Notes: a model not told the origin generated them from the letters alone. 64,000 bases of DNA from Deltaproteobacteria bacterium (GCA_009668975.1 SBEG01000012.1:1-64000); one strand, 5' to 3'. Counted from the stretch's first letter, positions 28,249 through 37,349 are shown. Numbers and translations are program-made.

Positions 28249-28307
28249 GCAGGGGCGGCCCCCAGTGGCCGCCCAAATCAAGGGCAACCACATGGTGTTG
28301 CCCCTAC
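28249..28307. repeat. GTAGGGGC-type palindromic intergenic element, copy 2
   Basis: The outer termini GCAGGGGC (28249-28256) and GCCCCTAC (28300-28307) frame two hairpins: GGGCGGCC/GGCCGCCC and GGGCAAC/GTTGCCC. It lies between pilB and pilT. The architecture of two hairpins inside GTAGGGGC/GCCCCTAC ends matches the element at 59330. Confidence 0.8.
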
Positions 28308-28354
28308 ATATTTTATGAAATTGAGACGCTGCCGGGTCAGGGGGAAAGAATCTA

Positions 28355-29452
28355 ATGGCAAATTTACATGACATGCTGAAAGAACTCATCGCGCGGGGGG
28401 GATCGGACCTGCACATAACCACAAATACGCCCCCGCAGATCAGGATTGACGGGAAACTTGTTTCTCTTGACATGCCGCCACTGAATCCGATCGAGACCAA
28501 ACAGCTTTGCTACAGCGTGCTGACGGAAACGCAGAAACACAAGTTCGAGGAGGAAAACGAACTTGACCTTTCCTTCGGCGTCAAGGGGCTCTCCCGCTTC
28601 CGCGGTAACGTATTTGTACAACGCGGCGCCGTGGCGGGGGTTTTTCGAACGATCCCCTTCAAGATACTTACCTTTGAAGAACTTGGCGTGCCTCCCGTTG
28701 TCCAGGAACTTGCGCACAAGCCTCGCGGTCTGGTCATTGTTACCGGTCCGACCGGAAGCGGCAAGTCCACGACTCTTGCCTCGATTATCGACAAGATCAA
28801 TACCGAACGGCACGAACATATCGTCACCATCGAAGATCCGATCGAGTATCTCCATCCCCATAAAAACTGCCTGGTGAATCAGCGAGAGGTCGGATCGGAT
28901 ACCAAGGGCTTCAAGCAGGCCCTGAAATACGTTCTCCGCCAGGACCCGGACGTTGTCCTGGTTGGCGAGATGCGGGACCTGGAAACCATCGAGGCCGCCT
29001 TGACCCTGGCGGAAACCGGTCACCTCTGTTTTGCTACCCTCCATACCAACTCCTGCGTCCAGACGATCAACCGTATTGTCGATGTATTTCCGCCGTACCA
29101 GCAGACCCAGATCCGCGCCCAGCTTTCCTTTGTTCTCGAAGGTGTGCTTTCCCAGACGCTGATTCCCAAAGCCAGCGGCAAGGGCCGTGTGCTGGCACTG
29201 GAGGTGATGGTTCCCAATCCGGCCATCAGAAACCTGATTCGTGAGGACAAGCTCCACCAGATCTATTCCCAGATGCAGGTCGGCCAGGAGAAATTCGGCA
29301 TGCAGACGATGAATCAATCGTTGTTGAACCTTTACCAACGCCGTCTCATAACCCTTGAAGATGCCTTCGGCAGGTCAACCGATCCTGAAGAGCTGAAACA
29401 GATGTTGGGAATGGCGGCCGGAGCGACGCCGAACAAGAAGCCTTTGCGCTAA
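28355..29452 (+). CDS. pilT: type IV pilus retraction ATPase PilT
   Basis: This 365-residue hexameric ATPase drives pilus retraction. Walker A is GPTGSGKS (residues 131-138) and Walker B is DPDVVLVGEMRD. The C-terminal AIRNLIRE motif, diagnostic of PilT and required for retraction, is present. PilB at 26486 lacks it, so the two ATPases are clearly assigned. By position it corresponds to the PilT4 copy of Geobacter, which carries several pilT paralogues (recalled). Confidence 0.95.
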   Translation: MANLHDMLKELIARGGSDLHITTNTPPQIRIDGKLVSLDMPPLNPIETKQLCYSVLTETQKHKFEEENELDLSFGVKGLSRFRGNVFVQRGAVAGVFRTIPFKILTFEELGVPPVVQELAHKPRGLVIVTGPTGSGKSTTLASIIDKINTERHEHIVTIEDPIEYLHPHKNCLVNQREVGSDTKGFKQALKYVLRQDPDVVLVGEMRDLETIEAALTLAETGHLCFATLHTNSCVQTINRIVDVFPPYQQTQIRAQLSFVLEGVLSQTLIPKASGKGRVLALEVMVPNPAIRNLIREDKLHQIYSQMQVGQEKFGMQTMNQSLLNLYQRRLITLEDAFGRSTDPEELKQMLGMAAGATPNKKPLR

Positions 29453-29543
29453 TTACACGGGGGCGCCCCTACGGTATTATTTTGGACAAAACAGGCAGGG
29501 ACAAGGCACGATATCCCGTTTCCGGTATTTGAAGGAGGATGGA

Positions 29544-30764
29544 ATGGCAAAATATCAATGGGAAGGGCGAAGCAGAAATGGTTCGTCACAGAAAGGGGTC
29601 ATGGAAGCCCCGAACCAGGCGGTGGTCGAAGCTCAGTTGAAACGTTTCGGTTTTTCCGCTGTCACCATCAAGGAGCAGGGCAAAGGCCTGTCGATGGAGC
29701 TCAAAATTCCCGGCTTCGGCTCCAAGAAGGTGACGACAAAGGAACTTGTTATTTTTACCCGGCAGTTTGCCACCATGATCGACTCCGGCCTTCCCTTGGT
29801 GCAGTGCCTGGAAATCCTCTCCAGCCAGCAGGAAAACAAGACCTTCAAGGACGTGCTGCTGAAAGTAAAAGAGAGTGTGGAAAGCGGCTCCACCTTTGCC
29901 GACGCTTTAGGGAAACATCCGAAGGTTTTCGATAACCTGTATGTGAGCCTGGTGGCGGCCGGTGAGGTCGGTGGTATTCTCGATACGATTCTTAATCGCC
30001 TTGCCGCCTATACCGAAAAGTCCATGAAGCTGAAGAAGCAGATCAAGGGCGCCATGGTCTATCCGGCTACCGTTATGTCCATTGCCGTCATCGTCGTCGG
30101 CGTCATCATGGTCTTCGTCATTCCGACTTTTGCCAAGATGTTTGCCGACTTTGGCGGTGACCTGCCCGGGCCGACGAAAATAGTCATTGCCTTAAGTAAT
30201 TTCCTGGTCAAATACCTCATCGTTATTATTGCTGCGATTTTTGGCTTAATTTTTCTGTTCAAAAAATACTATGCCACGGACAAGGGGCGAAAAACAGTTG
30301 ACCGGATGGCCCTGAAGGCGCCGATTGTTGGTGACCTGATCAGGAAAGTTGCGGTGGCGAAGTTTACTCGCACCTTGGGCACGCTGGTGAGCAGCGGTGT
30401 GCCGATCCTTGACGGTCTGGATATCGTGGCCAGAACGGCCGGGAACAGAATTGTCGAAGAGGCCATTATGCACGTGCGTCAATCGATCTCTGAAGGAAAG
30501 ACCATTGCCGAACCTCTTCAGCAGAGCGGGGTGTTCCCACCGATGGTGGTGCAGATGATCGCGGTCGGCGAAGCGACCGGCGCCATGGACGCCATGCTTT
30601 CGAAAATTGCCGACTTTTACGACGACGAAGTTGATTCCGCTGTTGGGGCGATGACCGCCATGCTTGAGCCGATGCTGATGGTTTTCCTCGGCGTTGTGGT
30701 CGGCGGCCTGGTAATTGCCATGTATCTGCCGATCTTTAAAATTGCCGGAACCGTCGGCGGTTAG
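29544..30764 (+). CDS. pilC: type IV pilus inner-membrane platform protein PilC
   Basis: This 406-residue protein is built of two GspF-type repeats, each with a helical cytoplasmic domain and membrane helices. Signatures are FTRQFATMIDSGLPLVQCL in the first repeat and FTRTLGTLVSSGVPILDGL in the second. It couples the PilB and PilT ATPases to pilin insertion and removal. ATG 29544 is preceded by GAAGGAGG. About 75 bases separate it from pilT, including a short GGGGCGCCCC palindrome that may be a worn repeat. Confidence 0.94.
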   Translation: MAKYQWEGRSRNGSSQKGVMEAPNQAVVEAQLKRFGFSAVTIKEQGKGLSMELKIPGFGSKKVTTKELVIFTRQFATMIDSGLPLVQCLEILSSQQENKTFKDVLLKVKESVESGSTFADALGKHPKVFDNLYVSLVAAGEVGGILDTILNRLAAYTEKSMKLKKQIKGAMVYPATVMSIAVIVVGVIMVFVIPTFAKMFADFGGDLPGPTKIVIALSNFLVKYLIVIIAAIFGLIFLFKKYYATDKGRKTVDRMALKAPIVGDLIRKVAVAKFTRTLGTLVSSGVPILDGLDIVARTAGNRIVEEAIMHVRQSISEGKTIAEPLQQSGVFPPMVVQMIAVGEATGAMDAMLSKIADFYDDEVDSAVGAMTAMLEPMLMVFLGVVVGGLVIAMYLPIFKIAGTVGG

Positions 30765-30767
30765 CAG

Positions 30768-32402
30768 GTGGAAAAAACAAAGCGGCTTGTCAGGTTTATT
30801 CTTGCCAGGGTGGTGGTGGTTTCGCTGTTCCTCATCTCCACCGCCATCCTGGATACCAGTGAGTCTGCCGGGATATCCGCTCCGGGCCTGACCGGGATCA
30901 CGCGCCTCGTTATCGCCACCTATCTCGTTTCTGTCCTGTCCCTGGTTCTCCTCTGGGCAACCACCCGGTTGCATCGCGCCATTACCTATCTGCTGATTGT
31001 CTGGGACCTGGGTTTTGTTACCCTGCTCCTCCTTCTGACCGGCGGGATAGCATCTCCCTATTCATTTCTCTACCTGTTGATCATCATCAGCGCCAGCATG
31101 CTCCTTTCTCGCCGTGAAGCTATCTATTCCGCGGCACTCTGCGCCATCCTCTACGGTGCAATCATGGACCTGCATTACTTCGGACGCCTGAGTACCTTCG
31201 GCTTGACTCCGGAAGTTGCCCGGCATGTGGAACCGGGTACACTTTTTGTGATCATTTCCGTCAATATCGTTGCTTTTCTCCTTACGGCGGTTCTGACCGG
31301 GTATCTTGCCGAGCGGCTGCGGGCGAGCGAAACAGCGCTCCGCAAGCAGGAAATCGATTTTGAGGAATTGGAGCGGCTCAATACCTCAATTGTTTCCAAT
31401 CTCAGCAGCGGCCTGTTGACGGTTACCGGAGAAGGCCGGATCAGGGCGTTCAATCCCTACGCCGAACGGCTTACCGGTTATTCCCAGGGAGAAGTCTATG
31501 ACCAGCCGCTGCCGGAAGTTATCCCGGCCTTCGCACCCCTGCTGGATAGCCTGTTCGGCCCCTCACAGGACGAAATCGAATATGTAAACAGGGAAGGAAA
31601 ATCTTTTGTCTTTGGTTATAAATCGGTGCCGATTCCCAATAAAGAGGACACTACACTAGGCGCCATCATCGAATTCCAGGATCTTACCCTGGTGAAAAAA
31701 ATGAAGGCTGAACTGGAGCGTGCAGATCGGTTGGCTGCTATCGGTGAGCTTTCTGCCCGAATTGCCCATGAGATCCGCAATCCCCTTGCATCCATCAGCG
31801 GTTCCGTGCAGCTCATCGCCGGAAGTAAAAATATTGATCCTCAGGATAAGGTCCTGCTTACTATTGTGCTGCGAGAAACAGAACGACTCAACATTTTGAT
31901 CAAGGATTTTCTCGCCTACGCGAGGCCGACTCAGCCGGTAAAAACCAAGATCAGACTCGACTGGATACTTGGGGAAATCAAAGCGCTGCTCGAGGCTGAT
32001 CCGCGTTTCTCCGGGATTACTTTCCGGGAGGAGTGCCTCGAGGGGTTGTTCCTGTTTGTCGATGGTGATCAGTTTCGACAGGTCTTGTGGAATCTTTTTG
32101 TAAATGCCGCGGAAGCAATGGGCGGAGAAGGTGCCATCACGTTCCGCGCCGTGTCGCCTGGTGGCTCAACTGAACCTATGCCCGGCTACCCCGTCATCCT
32201 GTCGGTTTCAGATACCGGAGTCGGCATTGGTGAAGAAGAGCTGGAACGGCTTTTCGAACCTTTTCATTCAACAAAGCCGGGAGGCTCGGGCCTCGGTCTT
32301 GCCATGGTGTATCGAATAGTTGAAGCTCATGGCGGCCGTATCCGGGTAAGCAGTGCAAAGGGCAAAGGAACGGAATTTACCATTTCGCTGCCTGGAGAGT
32401 AG
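30768..32402 (+). CDS. pilS: sensor histidine kinase PilS
   Basis: This 544-residue membrane sensor controls pilin transcription through PilR. Six or so hydrophobic segments fill residues 10-185. A PAS domain (about 200-320) follows, then the HisKA helix with the phosphoacceptor His334 in SARIAHEIRNPLAS and an ATPase domain with N, G1 (SDTGVGI) and G2 (GGSGLGLAMV) boxes. In other bacteria PilS senses the membrane pool of pilin. The GTG start at 30768 comes four bases after the pilC stop, so expression is coupled. Confidence 0.93.
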   Translation: MEKTKRLVRFILARVVVVSLFLISTAILDTSESAGISAPGLTGITRLVIATYLVSVLSLVLLWATTRLHRAITYLLIVWDLGFVTLLLLLTGGIASPYSFLYLLIIISASMLLSRREAIYSAALCAILYGAIMDLHYFGRLSTFGLTPEVARHVEPGTLFVIISVNIVAFLLTAVLTGYLAERLRASETALRKQEIDFEELERLNTSIVSNLSSGLLTVTGEGRIRAFNPYAERLTGYSQGEVYDQPLPEVIPAFAPLLDSLFGPSQDEIEYVNREGKSFVFGYKSVPIPNKEDTTLGAIIEFQDLTLVKKMKAELERADRLAAIGELSARIAHEIRNPLASISGSVQLIAGSKNIDPQDKVLLTIVLRETERLNILIKDFLAYARPTQPVKTKIRLDWILGEIKALLEADPRFSGITFREECLEGLFLFVDGDQFRQVLWNLFVNAAEAMGGEGAITFRAVSPGGSTEPMPGYPVILSVSDTGVGIGEEELERLFEPFHSTKPGGSGLGLAMVYRIVEAHGGRIRVSSAKGKGTEFTISLPGE

Positions 32403-32413
32403 GGTAGGACATT

Positions 32414-32446
32414 AGACCTGCCAGGTTTTTGAAACCTGGCAGGTCT
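32414..32446. repeat. AAGACCTGCCAGG palindrome, copy 2
   Basis: 15-bp arms (32414-32428 and 32432-32446) with the sequence AGACCTGCCAGGTTT surround three loop bases. It is nearly identical to the palindrome at 23596-23630 and sits between the pilS stop and the pilR start, where it could affect co-transcription. Confidence 0.9.
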
Positions 32447-32476
32447 CTAGAACTTACGTATAGGTAATGAGGTCCT

Positions 32477-33850
32477 ATGGAAACAAGAATTTTAGTCGTT
32501 GACGATGAAATCAGCATGCGTGAATTTCTCGGCATTCTTATGGAAAGGGAAGGGTACCGTGTTGACCTGGCCGATTCGGCGGAGTCTGCGGTTACGCTTC
32601 TTCAATCAGCGAGCTACGACCTGGTTATTTCCGATGTGAAAATGCCTGGCATGGATGGGTTAGCTTTGTTGGCCCATGTTAGAGAATTTGCTTCCGACAC
32701 GGCGGTAATCATGGTGACCGCCTTTTCGACCGCTGAGCATGCGGTGGAGGCGATGAAGCTGGGGGCTTACGATTATATTGCCAAACCGTTCAATGTCGAA
32801 GAGATCAGAATAATTGTAAAAAATGCACTGGATCGAAGAACTCTCGCCAAGGAAAACCTGCGCCTGCGTGAAGAAGTCCGGGAGCGTTACGATTTCAGCG
32901 GTCTGATCGGCAAGAGTAAAAAAATGCGGGATGTCTACACTCTTATCGAAAAGGTCGCCGGGAGTCTGGCCAATGTGCTGATTTTCGGGGAGAGCGGGAC
33001 CGGCAAGGAACTGGCCGCCAAGGCGATCCACTACAACAGTCCCCGCAAGGACAAGTCGTTTGTGGCGGTCAACTGTGGCGCGATTCCGGAAACTCTCATG
33101 GAAAGTGAACTGTTCGGTCACCAGAAAGGTGCGTTCACCGGTGCGGTGTCTGATCGTCCCGGACTCTTTGAGCAAGCGGAAGGGGGAACCTTATTTCTCG
33201 ACGAAATAGGCGAGGTGCCGCTCCAGCTCCAGGCCAAGCTGCTTCGGGTTATTCAGGAGAGGGAATTTCGCCGGGTTGGGGGGGCAGAGTCTTTCAAGGC
33301 CGATGTACGGCTGGTAGCCGCTTCCAATCGGGAACTTGAGGAGCAGGTGCGCGAGGGAGCTTTCCGCGAGGACCTTTTCTACCGACTCAACGTGGTCCAG
33401 GTCCGTATGCCTTCCCTGCGGGAGCGGCAGGAAGATATCCCACTGCTGGTAGAGCATTTTTTGAAAAAATACGCTGGCTCCAACTCCGAGCCGGAGATCA
33501 TTACTCCGGCTGCCTTGAAGCTTCTGATGATTTATCCATTTCCCGGCAATGTCCGGGAGTTGGAGAATCTGGTGGAGCGATGTGTGGTTCTTGGGAGCCA
33601 TTGTGTTGACCGTGAATGTCTCCCTCCTCATGTGCTCAACTTCCAGAATCCTGCACCCGCGGGTAACGACTTCATTATCCCTTCCGAGGGGATGAATCTT
33701 GAGGCCTATCTCGATGGTATAGAAAAGAGCCTGCTGCTGCAGGCGCTTGAGCGAAGTAGCGGTGTGAAGAAAAGGGCCGCTGAATTGTTGGGGCTTTCTT
33801 TTCGGTCAATTCGTTATCGGCTTGCTAAATTTGGTATGGATGAGGAGTAA
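32477..33850 (+). CDS. pilR: sigma-54-dependent response regulator PilR
   Basis: This 457-residue NtrC-family activator has a receiver domain with Asp53 as the phosphorylation site and Lys103. The AAA+ domain has Walker A GESGTGKE (171-178) and the sigma-54-contacting GAFTGA loop (218-223). A Fis-type helix-turn-helix closes it, ending with [17 protein letters not shown]. It pairs with PilS. A sigma-54 element lies about 150 bases past its stop, before pilA, which fits control of pilin transcription. In G. sulfurreducens PilR also affects other genes (recalled). Confidence 0.95.
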   Translation: METRILVVDDEISMREFLGILMEREGYRVDLADSAESAVTLLQSASYDLVISDVKMPGMDGLALLAHVREFASDTAVIMVTAFSTAEHAVEAMKLGAYDYIAKPFNVEEIRIIVKNALDRRTLAKENLRLREEVRERYDFSGLIGKSKKMRDVYTLIEKVAGSLANVLIFGESGTGKELAAKAIHYNSPRKDKSFVAVNCGAIPETLMESELFGHQKGAFTGAVSDRPGLFEQAEGGTLFLDEIGEVPLQLQAKLLRVIQEREFRRVGGAESFKADVRLVAASNRELEEQVREGAFREDLFYRLNVVQVRMPSLRERQEDIPLLVEHFLKKYAGSNSEPEIITPAALKLLMIYPFPGNVRELENLVERCVVLGSHCVDRECLPPHVLNFQNPAPAGNDFIIPSEGMNLEAYLDGIEKSLLLQALERSSGVKKRAAELLGLSFRSIRYRLAKFGMDEE

Positions 33851-34007
33851 AGGATTTGTTTGGTCAAATAATGACAGCTTGAACTGACGTAAAATGTCAC
33901 CATGTGCCGTACATGTTACTGTCAGACAAAATTCGCAAACTGTTTCATGCGGTTGAACTTATTGATACTGTAGAGGAAAATGGGTTTTTAACGTGCGTTG
34001 TTACGTT

Positions 34008-34021
34008 GGCCATGATGTTGC
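34008..34021 (+). promoter_or_regulatory. sigma-54 promoter of pilA
   Basis: The sequence TTGGCCATGATGTTGCAT contains GG (34008-34009) and GC (34020-34021) separated by exactly ten bases, the spacing required for sigma-54. It sits just downstream of pilR and about 100 bases upstream of the PilA ATG, giving a leader of roughly 88 bases. A sigma-54-dependent pilA promoter with PilR is known in Geobacter sulfurreducens (recalled). Confidence 0.78.
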
Positions 34022-34120
34022 ATTCAGAATTACAGCTTTGCAGTACCTCCGAATACTATTTTTCAGATACCTGGCTTGCCGGTATCCAACAAAGCAAACA
34101 TCACCAGAAAGGAGAACAAC

Positions 34121-34345
34121 ATGTTACAGAAACTCAGAAGCAACAAAGGTTTTACCCTCATCGAGCTGCTGATCGTCGTGGCGATCATCGGTATCCTGGC
34201 GGCCATCGCCATCCCGCAGTTCTCGGCGTATCGTCAAAAGGCTTACAACTCTGCATCCAACTCGGACTTGAAAAATTTGAAGACCGGTATGGAAGCCTAT
34301 ATGGCCGACAATCAGGAATATCCTATTGATGTGGTCTACCAATAA
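34121..34345 (+). CDS. pilA: short type IV pilin PilA (PilA-N)
   Basis: This 74-residue prepilin has the leader MLQKLRSNKG, cut after Gly10, and a 64-residue mature chain FTLIELLIVVAIIGILAAIA followed by IPQFSAYRQK. It has Glu5 and the usual hydrophobic helix but no C-terminal globular domain. Aromatic residues lie at mature positions 1, 24, 27, 32, 50, 57 and 63, close to those of the G. sulfurreducens pilin. ATG 34121 has AAAGGAG upstream. An in-frame TTG at 34076 would give a 15-residue longer form, comparable to the long isoform reported in Geobacter. The downstream gene probably supplies the missing globular half. Confidence 0.95.
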   Translation: MLQKLRSNKGFTLIELLIVVAIIGILAAIAIPQFSAYRQKAYNSASNSDLKNLKTGMEAYMADNQEYPIDVVYQ

Positions 34346-34369
34346 TTTATAAGCCAGAAAGGAGATGTC

Positions 34370-34726
34370 ATGAAAAAAATAGCGTTGTTTACCGCAATGA
34401 TAATGTTGGTAGCGTCATCAGCTTTTGCTGCTTCAAGCCTTACTTTAGTTTTTACAAGCACTGGCAAGACAGTTTATGGAGCGAAAGCTTCTGCTTCTGC
34501 TACCTCTCCGGTTATTTCCAAAACCTCAACAGGCGTTGGGGTTGGCTTGCTCACCAGTGCTACAGGTTACGCAGTAATAACTCAACACAAGAGTGGGTCT
34601 AAAGCATTTGCTACTACCTATGACAGTACTGCCGTTTTTACTACGGATGCAACTGTCGGAACGGTCAAGCTTGGTGTGCCTACTGCTATTACTACTGCTG
34701 ATTTTACCAGCTGGACAACAATGTAA
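34370..34726 (+). CDS. PilA-C-like secreted pilin partner
   Basis: This 118-residue protein starts MKKIALFTAMIMLVASSAFA, a Sec signal peptide, and continues with a Thr/Ser/Ala/Gly-rich, beta-prone mature chain of about 97 residues with few charges and no cysteine. It lies 24 bases after pilA with its own AAAGGAG site. In Geobacter sulfurreducens the gene at this place (GSU1497, PilA-C) encodes the globular half that pairs with PilA-N in the filament, so the same role is likely. The pair has one terminator downstream. Primary sequence alone does not reveal a fold, so the assignment rests on context, size and the signal peptide. Confidence 0.8.
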   Translation: MKKIALFTAMIMLVASSAFAASSLTLVFTSTGKTVYGAKASASATSPVISKTSTGVGVGLLTSATGYAVITQHKSGSKAFATTYDSTAVFTTDATVGTVKLGVPTAITTADFTSWTTM

Positions 34727-34749
34727 TAGCTCAATTTTAGTTTGAAAAG

Positions 34750-34780
34750 AGCGGGGTGTTTCGACATCCCGCTTTTTTTT
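34750..34780 (+). terminator. terminator of the pilA operon
   Basis: A 9-bp stem (AGCGGGGTG pairing with CATCCCGCT, one G-T pair) with a six-base loop is followed by eight T. It lies 24 bases past the stop of the pilin-partner gene and before the next ATG at 34790. Confidence 0.92.
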
Positions 34781-34789
34781 GGTGCAACG

Positions 34790-36526
34790 ATGAAATTTAC
34801 CATTACCCCTCGTATAAGCATATCCTTCTTAGTATTTATAGTTCTCGGAGTTTATTATCCGGCAATTTTCTCGCCCTTGAACTCCGTTGATGATCCGGGA
34901 ATGTATAATTATTTGTTGAACACCGATAATTTTAATTTTAAAACAATTTTCTTTCCTGGAGGAGGCGAATATTATCGACCTTTGCTGATAGTTTCATATC
35001 TCATGGATAAGTTTGTCTGGGGACTGGAAGAAAGCTTCATGCATCTGGAAAATATCCTCTTCCACTTGTGCAATACCTTACTTGTGTTTGTTATTGCGCG
35101 TCGTGCCTGCCAGTTGAAAAAACTCGACTCAACATGGACACCTTTTCTTGCTGCGCTGTTTTTTGCCATTCATCCAATTAATACCGAGCCTATAAACTGG
35201 ATCGCTGGCAGAACAGATCTGCTTGCAGGCTTTTTTGTTTTTATTTCAATGTGGCTTTTGATGCGTGGTTCTGTAAGTTGGTGGGTATCTTTTTTTGCTG
35301 CCGGCTGCTTGTTTCTTGGTTGTCTTGCAAAGGAAACAGCAATTTTTTTTCTGCCTGCGGCATTGTTGTTACCTTTTTTTATGGTTGATGCCGGATTGAA
35401 TTGCAGAGAGACGTTACGAAATTTAATTACTCGAAATTTTCCCCATTTTATTCTGTTCACACTAGCAGGCCTGGTTTATTTTGCATTCCGTACAGTTGGA
35501 TTTAGCCTAAAAGACAACGGTGTCTCGAGGGTGCTGACCCATGTTGTGGGGAATCATTCAGCCGGTATTTTGACCGATCTCCCGAATCTATTAAAGGCCG
35601 TTGGTTTTTACGTAAAAAAACTTTTCATACCCTTTCCTTTAAATTTTGCAATCGTCCATGTTTCCGATTTTTACATTCTAATTGGCTTACTCGTATGTGC
35701 TGTTCTCGTGTGGCTCATGATCAAGAGGACATTATCCGGGTACTTTTTAGTTTGTGCGGCGTGTGTCGGTTTTTCCGCTTTGATGATTCCGCTTCTCAAA
35801 CTTACCTGGACCCCTTTTGCGGAGCGCTATTTATATATTTCATCAGCATTTTTTCTTGTTGGCGCGTCCATGTACATCAGTACATGGAAGGGCAAGGCAC
35901 ACTATCGGGTGTTTATTGCCGGTTTGACAGTTGTGCTGTCTGTCATTGCCGTTTTTGGGACTGTTAGCCGGACGATTCTCTGGCAGGATAATCTGGCATT
36001 TTTTCAGGATACCCTGAAAAAATCTCCTGGCTTTATGCCTCTGAAAAATGAGATTGCCACTGCACTTTATGCTAAAGGACGTGAACAGGAAGCAACTGCA
36101 CTAATTGCCTCGATAAAGTTGCCGGAAAATCTGGTAAATTATCAGCTTGGGCTTATGACCAAGGCAGCTTCACTGAATCGCCGGGGTGATAGTGATGGAG
36201 CACGAGCACTTCTTCGGATCACGATGCAGAATCCCGGTAAGTTTGAACCAAGAATCATAGAGCAACTGGTAAAGATAAATGAGAGTGAAGTGTTTGGCGG
36301 TAAAACTCCAAAAGGTTCATTCTATGCCGAAAATATAAAGCTTCTGACACGATTGTACCAACTCACCGGAGATCCTTTTGCACTTTATCGTCTTGGACAA
36401 ACACATCTATTTGCCGGTAAAAGGGAAAAAGCCCGTGAAGTCTTTGCCCAGGTTGTTGCCAAGGCACCTGAGAAAGTGTACTATCGCCAGACTGCAGAAA
36501 AGCTGGTCACCAAACTGTCAGAGTGA
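34790..36526 (+). CDS. TMTC-like membrane protein with TPR tail, putative glycosyltransferase
   Basis: This 578-residue protein has 10-11 hydrophobic segments in its first 400 residues and a TPR-like soluble C-terminal part. The segment FFAIHPINTEPINWIAGR is typical of the membrane domain shared by TMTC proteins and bacterial relatives with a GT-C fold. By position it corresponds to GSU1498 of G. sulfurreducens, beside the xap polysaccharide genes (recalled). It could transfer a sugar to the pilin or to the polysaccharide. ATG 34790 is right after the terminator; a start upstream would lie inside that hairpin. The gene is AT-rich compared with pilB-pilR. Confidence 0.68.
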   Translation: MKFTITPRISISFLVFIVLGVYYPAIFSPLNSVDDPGMYNYLLNTDNFNFKTIFFPGGGEYYRPLLIVSYLMDKFVWGLEESFMHLENILFHLCNTLLVFVIARRACQLKKLDSTWTPFLAALFFAIHPINTEPINWIAGRTDLLAGFFVFISMWLLMRGSVSWWVSFFAAGCLFLGCLAKETAIFFLPAALLLPFFMVDAGLNCRETLRNLITRNFPHFILFTLAGLVYFAFRTVGFSLKDNGVSRVLTHVVGNHSAGILTDLPNLLKAVGFYVKKLFIPFPLNFAIVHVSDFYILIGLLVCAVLVWLMIKRTLSGYFLVCAACVGFSALMIPLLKLTWTPFAERYLYISSAFFLVGASMYISTWKGKAHYRVFIAGLTVVLSVIAVFGTVSRTILWQDNLAFFQDTLKKSPGFMPLKNEIATALYAKGREQEATALIASIKLPENLVNYQLGLMTKAASLNRRGDSDGARALLRITMQNPGKFEPRIIEQLVKINESEVFGGKTPKGSFYAENIKLLTRLYQLTGDPFALYRLGQTHLFAGKREKAREVFAQVVAKAPEKVYYRQTAEKLVTKLSE

Positions 36527-36553
36527 AGAGAAAGCTCAGGAGGAATCATCCGG

Positions 36554-37345
36554 ATGTTGAGCATTGCAAGAAGCACCTTGAAAGGTATTTTCCGGGATCG
36601 CATATTTCAAGGAATTTTGGTGATTGTTGTTCTCTTTCCCTTCATTCCGTCCATTGCTACTCTCTCAATGCGCCAAGTAACCGAGTTGTCTCTCACCCTT
36701 TCGCTGTCGCTTGTTTCTTTCATTCTCCTTTTGCTCTCAGTATTTCTCGGAGGGACTTCACTCTGGAAGGATATTGAGCGGCGTTATACGTTTTCGGTGC
36801 TGGGGTTGCCCTTAACGCGTGGTCGATACCTTCTGGGTAAGTTTGCTGGGACTGCGGTTTTTACCCTTTTTGTGTCTTTCGTTCTTGGTGTTGTAACATT
36901 TCTGGTTGTCTTTTGGGCAAGCGGACTTTACCCTCCTGACCGTCCGGTCGTTTGGGGAAATCTTGCGGTTTGCATAGTGTTTGAAGCTTTGAAATACATC
37001 TTAGTCATTGCAGTTGCTTTTCTCTTTTCCTCAGTTAGTACTTCGTTTTTTTTGCCAGTATTTGGGACAATAGCAATTTTTTTGACGGGAAATGTTTCAC
37101 AGCAAGTGTACGATTATATCCACTCGACTTCGGGAGCGAGCCTTTCCCCCCTTGTTCGTCAATCCGCATTGGCACTCTACTATTTCCTTCCCAATTTTGA
37201 ATCTTTCAATCTGAAGGTCAATGCCATTTATGGAATCCCACTTTCCCCTTCTGGAATTCTACTTTCTTTTGCCTACTTCGGTGTCTATACGACAATTGTG
37301 TTGAGCCTGGCTGTGCTAGTGTTTTCCCGTCGGGAGATGAGGTGA
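36554..37345 (+). CDS. ABC-2-type transporter permease
   Basis: This 263-residue protein has six predicted membrane helices and belongs to the ABC-2 permease family. The segment SLWKDIERRYTFSVLGLPLTRGRYLLGKF, the cytoplasmic loop that contacts the ATPase, is the clearest signature. It forms an operon with the next two genes, the spacing to 37350 being four bases. The ATPase two genes on is its likely partner. By position it corresponds to GSU1499 (recalled). The substrate is unknown but the neighbourhood points to surface glycan or filament components. Confidence 0.78.
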   Translation: MLSIARSTLKGIFRDRIFQGILVIVVLFPFIPSIATLSMRQVTELSLTLSLSLVSFILLLLSVFLGGTSLWKDIERRYTFSVLGLPLTRGRYLLGKFAGTAVFTLFVSFVLGVVTFLVVFWASGLYPPDRPVVWGNLAVCIVFEALKYILVIAVAFLFSSVSTSFFLPVFGTIAIFLTGNVSQQVYDYIHSTSGASLSPLVRQSALALYYFLPNFESFNLKVNAIYGIPLSPSGILLSFAYFGVYTTIVLSLAVLVFSRREMR

Positions 37346-37349
37346 AAGA

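Noticed and set aside
23596..32446. CRISPR-like repeats
   Set aside because: The palindromes are two isolated copies 9 kb apart with no regular spacer array.
34121..34345. Calling the pilin a proven conductive nanowire
   Set aside because: The aromatic pattern resembles that of G. sulfurreducens, but sequence cannot decide conductivity, and recent structural work (recalled) describes the PilA-N/PilA-C filament as a secretion-type pilus.
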